Source: Laribacter hongkongensis DSM 14985
GTDB taxonomy: Bacteria > Pseudomonadota > Gammaproteobacteria > Burkholderiales > Aquaspirillaceae
Reading direction: 5' to 3'
NCBI RefSeq assembly: GCF_000423285.1
Contig: NZ_AUHR01000006.1
Coordinates: 124,001-188,000 of the forward strand
Length of the DNA stretch: 64,000 bases
The position numbers were made by a program, and so were the translations under genes. Position 1 is the stretch's first letter, and each line of letters starts with the position of its first letter. The notes beneath the pieces were generated by a model that was given only the letters and a program-made list of their open reading frames with translations, searched no databases and was not told the DNA's origin. Of the stretch, positions 39,677 to 47,601 are shown piece after piece.

Positions 39677-40131
39677 CCACCCTGCTGATCCTGTGGGCCG
39701 GGCAGACCGGCCACACCCATGCGCTGGCCGCAACAGCGGCCGATGCCGCCCGGCTGGCTGCTCCCACCGTCACCGTCCGCCTGCTGCCGGCCCGATCAGC
39801 TGGACTGGACGACCTGCTGGCCGCCGATGGCGTCCTGTTCGCCACACCGGAAAACTTCGGCTACATGGCCGGCGCCCTCAAGGATTTTTTCGACCGTACC
39901 TTTTATCCGGCGCAAGGCCGCGTCGAAGGCCGCCCCTACGCCCTGCTGGTGTCCGCCGGCAACGATGGCCGGGGAGCCGCCGGCAGCGTGGAACGCATCG
40001 TCCGCGGCCATGCGCTGACGCCAATCGCTCCGCCGCTGATCGTGCGCGGCATTCCGGCAGCAGCCGACCTGGCTGCGGCGGCCGAACTAGGGGCCGGCCT
40101 CGCCTGCGGGCTGGAACTGGGCGTATTCTGA
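39673..40131 (+). CDS. Flavodoxin-like / NADPH-dependent FMN reductase-like protein
   Basis: A 152-residue flavodoxin-fold protein starting VTTLLILWAGQTGHTHALA, where the loop after the first strand is the FMN phosphate site, and then TPENFGYMAGALKDFFDRTFY, a block typical of the NADPH-dependent FMN reductase family. The start is a GTG at 39673 that overlaps the previous stop in GTGA, which suggests translational coupling. Substrate unknown. Confidence 0.75.
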   Translation: MTTLLILWAGQTGHTHALAATAADAARLAAPTVTVRLLPARSAGLDDLLAADGVLFATPENFGYMAGALKDFFDRTFYPAQGRVEGRPYALLVSAGNDGRGAAGSVERIVRGHALTPIAPPLIVRGIPAAADLAAAAELGAGLACGLELGVF

Positions 40132-40140
40132 GCCGCCGGA

Positions 40141-40494
40141 CTACGGCCGGATATAGGCGCTGCCGGCCTGCTGCAATTCGATCAGGCGCACGATGCCGGC
40201 CGGCACCGGCTGCACATAATCCGGCAGGGCGGCATCCGTGACATGAAATGCGGCCATGGCATTGCGGCACGGCTCGACCAGCAGGCCACGGCGTACCAGC
40301 TCGATCAGCGTCAGCTGCATGGCATCCGGCAGCGTAGCCAGCCGCAGGACGGCCGGTCCGGTCAGCACCAGATGCGCCGTGCACGGTTCACCGCGCCCGG
40401 CGTAGCTGGCCAGCGTGTGGTTGATGTTGCCCAGCGCCATCTGGAACACGGCGTCATCGGCCTGGTCGACATGAAAAGCCACTTGTGCAGACAT
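40141..40494 (-). CDS. DsrE-like family protein
   Basis: A 117-residue cytoplasmic protein of the DsrE/F-like family (sulfur-carrier or sulfurtransferase-related fold). Visible features are VDQADDAVFQMALGNINHTL, HLVLTGPAVLRL and a Cys at about residue 78 in LLVEPCRNAM, the position of the active Cys in many members. The ribosome site is AGGAG. A strong perfect hairpin (40511-40544) lies just upstream. It converges on the flavodoxin-like gene with a 9-bp gap. Confidence 0.72.
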   Translation of the reverse strand: MSAQVAFHVDQADDAVFQMALGNINHTLASYAGRGEPCTAHLVLTGPAVLRLATLPDAMQLTLIELVRRGLLVEPCRNAMAAFHVTDAALPDYVQPVPAGIVRLIELQQAGSAYIRP

Positions 40495-41067
40495 GCTGTG
40501 TACTCCTGTTCCGTTCCGGCCAGACCGGTATCTGGCCGGAACGGTCATTGAAAGAAACGCATTGACGGTAAACCGGCATGCGGCTTCCCCGGGGGGTTCG
40601 GCATCAATGCCGTCTTTCGGGTGCCTTCCATAACCTGCCGTCAACGTGCAGGCGGCATCAGGCCGCTTGCCTCCCGATTTGTAGCACCTGATGCAGCGGT
40701 TGCCGGGCTGATGTCCGGAATCTGCGAGCCACCGCGCGAAACGGACAGCGGAACACCGACTCCGGTCCTGCCACAGGCTCCTGACCTTGCACCATTCACC
40801 GATGGCACAACAAACCGGTGTTCATTCAGCGACACGCACCGCCCCGGTCGCCGGTATCCCCGTGCATGCCGCTGCACGCCGGAAAGTCCTGTCAAAAACT
40901 CACCGTTTGATACTTGCCCGGGCAAGCAGCCGCCAGGCAAACGGCTTTCATGCAGACACCGTACACGCATGAACCGGGCATGTTCATGACCGGTCTTGTC
41001 AGGGCAGATGCGCCATTCAGCGTGCAGGCAGGCCGCCGGTCACGCAGGAGCGCTTTTGCCTCCCGGA
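40495..41067. other. Intergenic region between DsrE-like and LysR genes
   Basis: A 573-bp gap, long for this region. It holds the 14-bp inverted repeat at 40511-40544. Several open frames exist but none has a ribosome site, family match or neighbour-like codon use. No RNA gene was recognised. Confidence 0.5.
40511..40544. repeat. Perfect 14-bp inverted repeat in the DsrE-like leader
   Basis: CCGTTCCGGCCAGA (40511-40524) and TCTGGCCGGAACGG (40531-40544) are perfect complements around CCGGTA. It ends 17 bases before the minus-strand start codon at 40494, beside the AGGAG. No T run follows, so it is not an ordinary terminator. Confidence 0.85.
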
Positions 41068-41967
41068 CTACATGCGCCTGCGGGCGCCCTCTTCCAGAAT
41101 CCAGCTGCGGAATGCCTCGAATACCGGCGATTCCAGCTGCTCGGGGCGGTAACACAGGTAATGCCCCTGCGCCAGGATGGCAGCGCTGGGAAACGGCTCG
41201 GCCACCCGCCCCTGCTCCAGCTCTTCTTCGATCAGGCAGACCGGCACCAGTGCGTAGCCCATGCCGGCCTCCACTGCGCGGATCAGCGAACCGAAGTGCT
41301 CGAAACGCGGACCGGGGCGCGGCACCAGGTCGGGTACCTGCATGATCTGCGCCCACTCGGTCCACAGCGACGGTTCGCCCTGGTGTTGCAGCACGGTCTG
41401 GCGGGCCAGGTCCGCCGGATTGCGCGGAGGCGCCATGCCATCCACGCCCTGCGGCGGTCCGACCAGCAAGAAGCGCCGCAGCGTGATGCTCTCGGACACC
41501 ACGCCCGGCCACACGCCATTGCCGTAACGGATGGCCACATCCACGTCGATCGGCTGCGCCTGCTTGCCGGACACATGCCGGTGAAAGGCCAGCGTGATGC
41601 CCGGATGCAGGCGGCTGAAATCCGACAGGCGCGGGATCAGCCACTTGGTGGTAAACGTCGGCACCGAAGCCAGCGACAGCGTGCCGCCGCCCTGCGGGCC
41701 GTCGATCAGGTCGAGGGTGGCGTTTTCCAGCGCCAGCAGGGCCGGCTGGATGCGCTGAAGATACAGCCGGCCGGCATGCGTCAGGGTAAAGCGCCGGCCG
41801 TGCCGGGCCAGCAGCCGGATGCCGACAAAGCGTTCCAGCCCGGATATCTGCCGGCTGACGGCACTGGGCGTGACACACAGCTCGTCGGCCGCCTGGGCAA
41901 TCGACAGATGGCGTGACACGGCTTCGAACGCCAGAAGCTCATGAATGGACGGACACGTGCGTTTCAT
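41068..41967 (-). CDS. LysR family transcription regulator (GcvA-like)
   Basis: A 299-residue LysR regulator. The winged helix-turn-helix is at about 6-60 (FEAVSRHLSIAQAADELCVTPSAVSRQISGLE), then LTHAGRLYLQRIQPAL and a substrate-binding domain with the GcvA-type blocks VPTFTTKWLIPRLSDF and VAIRYGNG. It is divergent from a four-gene ABC importer, the usual position of a LysR gene and its target. The start at 41967 (MKRTCPSI) is chosen over 42003. Confidence 0.92.
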   Translation of the reverse strand: MKRTCPSIHELLAFEAVSRHLSIAQAADELCVTPSAVSRQISGLERFVGIRLLARHGRRFTLTHAGRLYLQRIQPALLALENATLDLIDGPQGGGTLSLASVPTFTTKWLIPRLSDFSRLHPGITLAFHRHVSGKQAQPIDVDVAIRYGNGVWPGVVSESITLRRFLLVGPPQGVDGMAPPRNPADLARQTVLQHQGEPSLWTEWAQIMQVPDLVPRPGPRFEHFGSLIRAVEAGMGYALVPVCLIEEELEQGRVAEPFPSAAILAQGHYLCYRPEQLESPVFEAFRSWILEEGARRRM

Positions 41968-41985
41968 GTGGTCATGATGCGCGCT

Positions 41986-42006
41986 TGCGTGAAAAAAACG
42001 CACGCA
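41986..42006. promoter_or_regulatory. Inverted repeat between the LysR gene and ABC operon
   Basis: TGCGTG (41986-41991) and CACGCA (42001-42006) form a dyad around nine mostly-A bases. Its position 19 bp from the LysR start and 93 bp from the permease start suits a LysR operator. Inference. Confidence 0.45.
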
Positions 42007-42098
42007 TTTCGTTCCATTAATTCATCCATATCAATACTTAACCAATTAATAATGCGCGGCGTCCTGCCCCTGAACCCCATTGCACAAGGCGGTCTGCG

Positions 42099-42866
42099 TT
42101 GATTTCCCGGCTGGTTTCCCTGTTTTACGTCCTTTACCTGATCCTGCCCATCGGCCTGATCCTGACCGGCTCGTTCGGCGAGACCTGGATCAACACCCTG
42201 CTGCCCGAAGGGCATACCGGACAGTGGTACGCCGAACTGTGGGACGACCGCAGCTTCACCCGCGCCTTTGTCACCAGCCTGCTGGTCGCCGTCAGCGCCT
42301 GTGCCATCAACGTGCTGCTGTGCGTCCCGCTGGCCTATACCCTGGTACACGGAGCCCGCCAGCGCAACCAGTTCGCCACCCGCATGCTGACCCTGCTGCC
42401 GGTGGCCGTGCCCACCATCACGCTGGGCTTTGGCTACATCCTCGTTTTCAATACCGACGCCCTGCCGTGGCTCGGCAGCACACCGCTGCTGATCGCCGCC
42501 CACGTCGTGCTGACCCTGCCCTACCTGACCCAGACGCTGGTGACCGACCTGCGCCACCAGCGCCTTGACCGCCTCGAACAGGCCGCCGCCACGCTGGGTG
42601 CCCGGCCCATGGCACGCTTTTTCGGCATCGTGGTGCCCAACCTGCGCCACAGCCTGCTGTCCGGCCTCGTGATGGTAGCCGCCCTGTCGATCGGTGAATT
42701 CCAGATTTCCAACCTGATTGTCGGCTTCCAGAACCGCACCTTCCCGGTGGTGTTGCTGCAAGCGTTCTACGGCGCCTCGGGCTTTGCCTGCGCCGCCACG
42801 GTCGTGCTGCTGCTGCTGGCCACGATTGCCTCCCTGACCTCCACCCTTTCGTCCCGCACCCGATGA
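42099..42866 (+). CDS. ABC importer permease (first)
   Basis: A 255-residue inner-membrane permease with about six helices and the EAA loop EQAAATLGARPMARFFGIVVPNLRHS, where the ATPase docks. The start is a TTG at 42099 after AAGGCGG; no ATG fits. It resembles permeases of the phosphonate, polyamine and ferric-iron importer superfamily. It overlaps the ATPase gene by ATGA. Confidence 0.85.
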   Translation: MISRLVSLFYVLYLILPIGLILTGSFGETWINTLLPEGHTGQWYAELWDDRSFTRAFVTSLLVAVSACAINVLLCVPLAYTLVHGARQRNQFATRMLTLLPVAVPTITLGFGYILVFNTDALPWLGSTPLLIAAHVVLTLPYLTQTLVTDLRHQRLDRLEQAAATLGARPMARFFGIVVPNLRHSLLSGLVMVAALSIGEFQISNLIVGFQNRTFPVVLLQAFYGASGFACAATVVLLLLATIASLTSTLSSRTR

Positions 42867-43891
42867 GCCTCTCGTACGAACAAGTCAGTTTCCAGTATCG
42901 CGGCACGCCGATGGGCGTGTTCGATGTGAACCTCACCCTGGAGAGCGGCGAACTCGTCGCCTTGATCGGCCCCAGCGGCTCGGGCAAAACCACCCTGCTG
43001 CGCCTGACGGCCGGCCTGCTGACCGGACACTCCGGCCACATCCGCCTTGGCGAGCGCGATCTCTCCAACGTGCCGGTGCACCAGCGCGAAATCGGCATGA
43101 TGTTCCAGCACTACGCCCTGTTCCCGCACCTGACCGTGGCCGAAAACGTCGCCTACGGCCTGAAGATGCGCGGCGTGGCCAAGGCGGCACGGCGCAAGAC
43201 CGCGCTGGAAATGCTGGAACTGGTCGGCCTGTCGGCGCACATCGACCGCCTGCCCGGCCAGATGTCCGGCGGCCAGCAACAGCGGGTGGCACTGGCCCGG
43301 GCGCTGGCCTTCGGCCCGCAGGCCCTGCTGCTGGACGAACCACTGTCGGCACTGGATGCCTCCATCCGCGGCCAGCTGCGCGACCAGATCCGCACCCTGC
43401 AACAGCAGTTCGGCGCCACCACCCTGCTGGTCACCCATGACCAGGAAGAAGCCCTGACCATGGCCGACCGCGTGGCCCTGCTCGACCACGGCCGCGTGCT
43501 GCAATACGGCACGCCGGAAGAACTCTACCAGGCACCGTGCAACGAAACCGTGGCCCGCTTTGTCGGCCTGTCGACCATCCTGCCGGCCACGGTGTGTGCC
43601 ACGGATGAAATCGACCTCGGCTTTGCCCGCCTGCGCTGCGATACCGGCGCCCGTGCCATCGGCAGTGCGGTCAGGATGCTGGTGCGCCCCGAATCGATAG
43701 ACACCGATCCGCCGGCCGGCACCGTCAACCGCCTGCCCGGCCGCGTCACCCTCAAGCGCTACCTCGGTGCCCTGACCCGCTACGACTTCCAGGTCGACGG
43801 CTGCGACACCGTGTGGCTGGGCGATGCCCGCCAGGTGCCGGAGCACGCCATCGCCGTGGCGCCGGAACACGTACGCCTGCTCGACAACTGA
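42863..43891 (+). CDS. ABC importer ATP-binding protein
   Basis: A 342-residue ATPase of the PotA/FbpC/CysA class. Walker A is GPSGSGKTTLLRL, the signature MSGGQQQRVALARAL, Walker B ALLLDEPLSAL and the switch His in VTHDQEE. The last 100 residues form a TOBE domain (RPESIDTDPPAG). The substrate is not decided by the ATPase. Coupled to the permease before it. Confidence 0.93.
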   Translation: MSLSYEQVSFQYRGTPMGVFDVNLTLESGELVALIGPSGSGKTTLLRLTAGLLTGHSGHIRLGERDLSNVPVHQREIGMMFQHYALFPHLTVAENVAYGLKMRGVAKAARRKTALEMLELVGLSAHIDRLPGQMSGGQQQRVALARALAFGPQALLLDEPLSALDASIRGQLRDQIRTLQQQFGATTLLVTHDQEEALTMADRVALLDHGRVLQYGTPEELYQAPCNETVARFVGLSTILPATVCATDEIDLGFARLRCDTGARAIGSAVRMLVRPESIDTDPPAGTVNRLPGRVTLKRYLGALTRYDFQVDGCDTVWLGDARQVPEHAIAVAPEHVRLLDN

Positions 43892-43936
43892 TCCTGCCGA
43901 TTTTTCCCTACCTGCCACCGTTCGCGGAGAACCCTC

Positions 43937-45013
43937 ATGACCCGTCTGCCCCGTCGCCGCCTGCTCGCCGGCCTGACTGCCACCCTGTTTGCCCTGCCGG
44001 CCATGGCGTTCAGCGGCCCGGAAATCTATCCGGGCGAAAAGGCGCTGTACAACGCTGCCGCCAAGGAAGGCATCGTGGTGTCGTTCGACACCGGGCCGGA
44101 ATGGGCCAACTGGAAGTCGCTGTTCAAGGCCTTCAAGGACCGCTATCCCGAAGTCGAGCTGACCTACAACGACCTGGGTTCGGCCGCGACCGTGGTGGCA
44201 CTGGACAAGACCCGCCGCCGTCCGCAGGCCGACACCGCCTACTACTTTGCTGCTTCGGCCGTGGACGCCACCAGCAAGGGCGTGGTCGAAGGCTACAAGC
44301 CGGTCAATTTCGACAAGCTGACTCCGGTGTTCCGCGATGCCAGCGGCCGCTGGTTTACCGTGCATTCGCTCAACGTCGCCTTCCTCGTGAACAAGAAGCT
44401 GGTCAAGAACAGCCCGCAAAGCTGGGCCGACCTGCTGAAGCCGGAATACAAGAAGAGCGTGGTCTACCTTGACCCGCGTTCGACCGGCCAGGGCCAGGTC
44501 GCGGTGTTTGCCGCCGCCTTCGGCAACGGCGGCTCGATGGACAACCCGATGCCGGGCGTGGACTACCTCGGCCGCCTGCACCAGGCCGGCAACGTCATGC
44601 GCGTGGAAGGCACCACCCCTTACGCCAAATTCCTCAAGGGTGAAATCCCGATCTGGATCGGCTACGAAAACGACGGCCTGAAAGCCAAGTACCTCGATGG
44701 CATGAAAGACAGCATCGACGTCATCATCCCGAAAGAAGGCAGCGCCGCCGCTCCGTACGGCATGAGCCTCGTCAAGAACGCCCCGAACCCGTCGGCCGGC
44801 AAGCTGTGGCTGAACTTCGTGATGAGCCCGAAGGGCCAGCAGCTGTTCGCCGAAGGCTTTGTGCGCCCGTCGGTACCGGACGTGAAACTGCCGGCCTCGG
44901 TCAGCGACAAGATGCCGGCCGCGCCGCAGATCAAGCCGCTGGACGTGATCAAGGCCCAGGCCCACAAGGCGCAGATCGACGCCGCGTGGAGCAAGGCCGC
45001 GCTGTCGCGCTGA
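43937..45013 (+). CDS. ABC importer substrate-binding protein
   Basis: A 358-residue periplasmic binding protein. The N-terminus MTRLPRRRLLAGLTATLFALPAMA is a signal peptide with three Arg in a row, so either Sec or Tat export is possible. The mature protein is of the iron/polyamine/phosphonate binding class (PEWANWKSLFKAFKDRYPEVELTYND and IPIWIGYENDG). The ligand cannot be named: there is no clear iron-ligand pair of tyrosines. It lies 45 bp after the ATPase gene. Confidence 0.85.
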   Translation: MTRLPRRRLLAGLTATLFALPAMAFSGPEIYPGEKALYNAAAKEGIVVSFDTGPEWANWKSLFKAFKDRYPEVELTYNDLGSAATVVALDKTRRRPQADTAYYFAASAVDATSKGVVEGYKPVNFDKLTPVFRDASGRWFTVHSLNVAFLVNKKLVKNSPQSWADLLKPEYKKSVVYLDPRSTGQGQVAVFAAAFGNGGSMDNPMPGVDYLGRLHQAGNVMRVEGTTPYAKFLKGEIPIWIGYENDGLKAKYLDGMKDSIDVIIPKEGSAAAPYGMSLVKNAPNPSAGKLWLNFVMSPKGQQLFAEGFVRPSVPDVKLPASVSDKMPAAPQIKPLDVIKAQAHKAQIDAAWSKAALSR

Positions 45014-45039
45014 TTGAACAGGCAAAGGAATAGTCCGAC

Positions 45040-45864
45040 ATGATGCAGCGCTTCGGTGCGTGGCCGGCCCTGGCCTTTATCGCGCTCTTTTTCGTGTTCC
45101 CGCTGGTGGCCCTGCTGCCCGAGGCGATGAGTGATCAAGGCGAGGCGTTTGTCCGCATGCTGGACGATCCGCTGTTCTGGCCGGCCATCCGCAATTCGGT
45201 GGCGCTCGGCCTGTCGGCCGGGCTGCTGTCGACGCTGGTCGGCGTGACGGTGGCCTGGCAGCTGGCCCACCTGCCGCCGCGCCAGCGCGACATCTGGATG
45301 GCCTTGCTGGGACTGCCGCTGGCGTTTTCCGGCATGGTGATCGCCTACGGCTTCATCCTCGCCTTCGGCCGTGCCGGCTTTGTCACCCAGTTGCTGGGCT
45401 ACCTGGGTGCCGATCCGGCCGAATTCGGCGCCTGGATCTACACCGTCGGCGGCCTGACGCTGGCCTATGCCTATTACCTGATTCCCCGGGTGGCGCTGAC
45501 GCTCTACCCGGTATTCACCAACCTCGACCCGCGACCGATCGAAGCTGCCCGCACGCTGGGTGCTTCGCCGTACCGCGCCTTCTGCAACGTGGTGCTGCCG
45601 GAGATCGCTCCGTCAGTCGGCGCCTCGTGCGCACTGGTCAGCGCACTGGCCATGGGCACCTACGGCACCGCGCTGGCGCTGGTCGGCACCCAGGTCAACA
45701 TCCTGCCGCTGCTGCTGTACGCCAAGATCGGTGACGGCGGCGCGGATTTCCCGGCGACAGCCGCCCTTTCCATTGTCCTTCTCGCCCTGTGCAGCCTGAT
45801 TCTGGGCCTGGGCGACCATTTCAGCCGTCGACGTGAACATGCCGTATTCCAGTCCAGTCATTGA
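45040..45864 (+). CDS. ABC importer permease (second)
   Basis: A 274-residue permease with about six helices and an EAA loop (PIEAARTLGASPYRAFCNVVLPEIAPS). It forms the transmembrane pair with the permease at 42099. The order permease-ATPase-binding protein-permease is less usual than having both permeases together. It begins 26 bp after the binding-protein gene and overlaps the next gene. Confidence 0.88.
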   Translation: MMQRFGAWPALAFIALFFVFPLVALLPEAMSDQGEAFVRMLDDPLFWPAIRNSVALGLSAGLLSTLVGVTVAWQLAHLPPRQRDIWMALLGLPLAFSGMVIAYGFILAFGRAGFVTQLLGYLGADPAEFGAWIYTVGGLTLAYAYYLIPRVALTLYPVFTNLDPRPIEAARTLGASPYRAFCNVVLPEIAPSVGASCALVSALAMGTYGTALALVGTQVNILPLLLYAKIGDGGADFPATAALSIVLLALCSLILGLGDHFSRRREHAVFQSSH

Positions 45865-46396
45865 AGCCCTAGACCGTCTCGCCCGCCGCCAGCAAGGACC
45901 GCTGCGGCTGGCACAGCCCGTTGCCATCGTCGGCCCGCGTGAAGCCACACCCGAGCAGGAGGCCGTGGCCTACCGGCTGGCGCTGGCGCTGGCCGGTGCC
46001 GGCCTGACGCTGGTCTGCGGCGGCAAGATCGGCGTGATGCAGGCCGCCGCGCGCGGTGCGCGTGACGCCGGCGGCATTTGCGTCGGCCTGCTGCCGGAAG
46101 AAGAAGCCGCGCACGGCAATCCTTTCCTGACCGTGGCGCTGCCGACCGGCATCGGCCTGTCGCGCAACATGCTGGTGGCGCGCAGCGCGGCCTGCCTCGT
46201 TGCCGTGGGCGGCGGGCTGGGCACGCTGTCGGAAATCGCCATGGCCTTGCAGTGGAAGAAGCCCGTATTCGCCACCGCGCAGGCGCCGCACGTGGCCGGC
46301 GCGCAGTATTACGACGACGAGGAAACCCTGCTGCTGGACGCTCTGGCCTGGCTGGCGCGCTTTTCGCCGCAGCAGGCTGCCGACCTCGGCGGCTGA
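45839..46396 (+). CDS. LOG-like Rossmann family protein (TIGR00725 type)
   Basis: A 185-residue protein of the LOG / DprA-related Rossmann superfamily. The first strand ends VAIVGPREATPEQEAVAYRLA, and LVCGGKIGVMQAAARGARDAGG and LVAVGGGLGTLSEIAMALQWKKPV are its nucleotide-site blocks. The usual LOG PGGxGTxxE appears here as GGGLGTLSE, so cytokinin-type phosphoribohydrolase activity is unproven. The start (ATG 45839 or GTG 45833) lies inside the end of the permease gene, so it is co-transcribed. Confidence 0.8.
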   Translation: MPYSSPVIEALDRLARRQQGPLRLAQPVAIVGPREATPEQEAVAYRLALALAGAGLTLVCGGKIGVMQAAARGARDAGGICVGLLPEEEAAHGNPFLTVALPTGIGLSRNMLVARSAACLVAVGGGLGTLSEIAMALQWKKPVFATAQAPHVAGAQYYDDEETLLLDALAWLARFSPQQAADLGG

Positions 46397-46402
46397 TTGC
46401 CG

Positions 46403-46996
46403 TTATTCTCCGACGGCAATCCGGGCAGGCCCGGCCTGCAACTGTTCGTACAGCCGCTGGAGGTAGCGCTCGCCTTCCTGCCAGCCGCCCAGTCCGGATC
46501 CGGCATTGATGTGTCCGGCACCGGACAGCCATTCGACCGGCGCCTGCCAGGCTGCTGCCAGGGCAGCGGCCCGCACCGGCAGGCAGTAGGGATCATTGCT
46601 GCTGGCCACCACCACGGCCGGAAACGGCAGCGGTGCGCGCGGAATCGGGCCGAAGCCGGCCAGCGCTGCCGGCACGGCACTGCGCTCGACATCGGCCGGC
46701 GCCACCAGCAGGGCGGCGGCGATACGCTCCGGATGCCGGCGGGCATAGTGGGCCACGGTAATGCAGCCGAGGCTGTGGGCAATCACCACGGCCGGCCGCC
46801 CGCAGGCTTCCAGCCCGGCATGCAGGCCGGCCAGCCATTCTTCCAGCTGCGGGGCATGCCAGTCGCGGTTGTGGACGCGGCGGGCGCCCAGGCGCTGCTG
46901 CCAGTGGCTTTGCCAGTGTTCAGGCCCGGAATCCTGCCAGCCGGGCTGGATCAGCAGCGGCCAGTCGCCGGTGGCGGTCAAGGCGGAAGTCGGCAT
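46403..46996 (-). CDS. RBBP9/YdeN-type serine hydrolase
   Basis: A 197-residue alpha/beta hydrolase. The nucleophile elbow is AHSLGC with Ser at about 75; Asp is in SSNDPYC and His in SGAGHINAGSGLG, giving the full triad. PGWQDSGPEHWQSHW near the N-terminus is typical of RBBP9/YdeN. The ATG at 46996 has the strong ribosome site AAGGAGGG. Two perfect dyads lie upstream at 47025-47043 and 47071-47088. Confidence 0.88.
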   Translation of the reverse strand: MPTSALTATGDWPLLIQPGWQDSGPEHWQSHWQQRLGARRVHNRDWHAPQLEEWLAGLHAGLEACGRPAVVIAHSLGCITVAHYARRHPERIAAALLVAPADVERSAVPAALAGFGPIPRAPLPFPAVVVASSNDPYCLPVRAAALAAAWQAPVEWLSGAGHINAGSGLGGWQEGERYLQRLYEQLQAGPARIAVGE

Positions 46997-47024
46997 GTGT
47001 CCCTCCTTTGCGGGCGGTCGGTCA

Positions 47025-47043
47025 ATTCTGTTCTGGACAGAAT
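47025..47043. promoter_or_regulatory. 7-bp dyad upstream of the hydrolase gene
   Basis: ATTCTGT-TCTGG-ACAGAAT is a perfect inverted repeat 29 bp before the hydrolase start codon, where a repressor would block transcription. Confidence 0.5.
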
Positions 47044-47070
47044 GGCATACCTTCAAATATCAAAACGGAA

Positions 47071-47088
47071 TTTGAAATCACTTTCAAA
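47071..47088. promoter_or_regulatory. Second dyad, TTTGAAA half-sites
   Basis: TTTGAAA-TCAC-TTTCAAA is a perfect inverted repeat; a third half-site TTCAAAT lies at 47052-47058. The cluster sits between the hydrolase and PepSY genes in the most AT-rich 60 bp of this part. Confidence 0.45.
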
Positions 47089-47237
47089 GCGCTTTCTCTT
47101 ATAAAGCATTGGCTTGATCCCTGCCGGATCGTGATGAACGGTGTAATCTCGCCATTCAGGCCGTTCTAAGCCGCGATTAAGTCAGTTCGCGTGTAATGCC
47201 TGTCGTTGTGTGTCGTACCCCGATTGCGGAACCTGCC

Positions 47238-47513
47238 ATGTCGCCTGCCCCTTATGCCGTGGCGTTGCTGGCCTTCTCCAGCACGCCTGTCCTGGCCGAT
47301 CCTCCGGCAACGCCCTGTACCCAGGCGCCCCGCTCGGAATGGATGAGCGATGAAAAGCTGCTGACGGCTGTCCGCCAGCAGGGTTACAAACTCAAACGCT
47401 TTGACATGGAGCGCAATTGCGCCGAAGTCGAAGGCTGGAATGCCCAGGGTGCCCGGGTCGAACTGCGGCTGGACCCGACCTCGGCACGCGTGGTGAGTTG
47501 CAAGTACAAATAA
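47238..47513 (+). CDS. PepSY-domain periplasmic protein
   Basis: A 91-residue exported protein. The signal peptide MSPAPYAVALLAFSSTPVLA is followed by a small PepSY-type domain: DEKLLTAVRQQGYKLKRFDMERNCAEVEGWNAQG. Two Cys (in TPCTQ and RNCAE) may form a disulfide. Such proteins are often encoded beside two-component systems, as here, and may affect sensor signalling. The ribosome site is weak, and the start at 47196 is less likely because it would bury the signal peptide. A hairpin follows. Confidence 0.75.
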   Translation: MSPAPYAVALLAFSSTPVLADPPATPCTQAPRSEWMSDEKLLTAVRQQGYKLKRFDMERNCAEVEGWNAQGARVELRLDPTSARVVSCKYK

Positions 47514-47527
47514 GATCAAGACACCAT

Positions 47528-47548
47528 GCCGGCGTGTGCCGGCTTTTT
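47528..47548 (+). terminator. Terminator or attenuator between PepSY and response-regulator genes
   Basis: GCCGGC-GTGT-GCCGGC followed by TTTTTG is a compact hairpin. As the next gene starts 54 bp downstream on the same strand, it may only partly stop transcription. Confidence 0.7.
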
Positions 47549-47601
47549 GTTGCCCGGTCCGCCAGGATTACCATGGCGGGGCAACCTTCAGGGAGACAGA
47601 C

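Noticed and set aside
40621-40989. 123-codon open frame in the gap before the LysR gene
   Set aside because: No ribosome site, no family match and amino-acid mix like random high-GC sequence.
42767-45025. Minus-strand open frame (752 codons) across the ABC importer genes
   Set aside because: Crosses two real genes antisense and is low-complexity.
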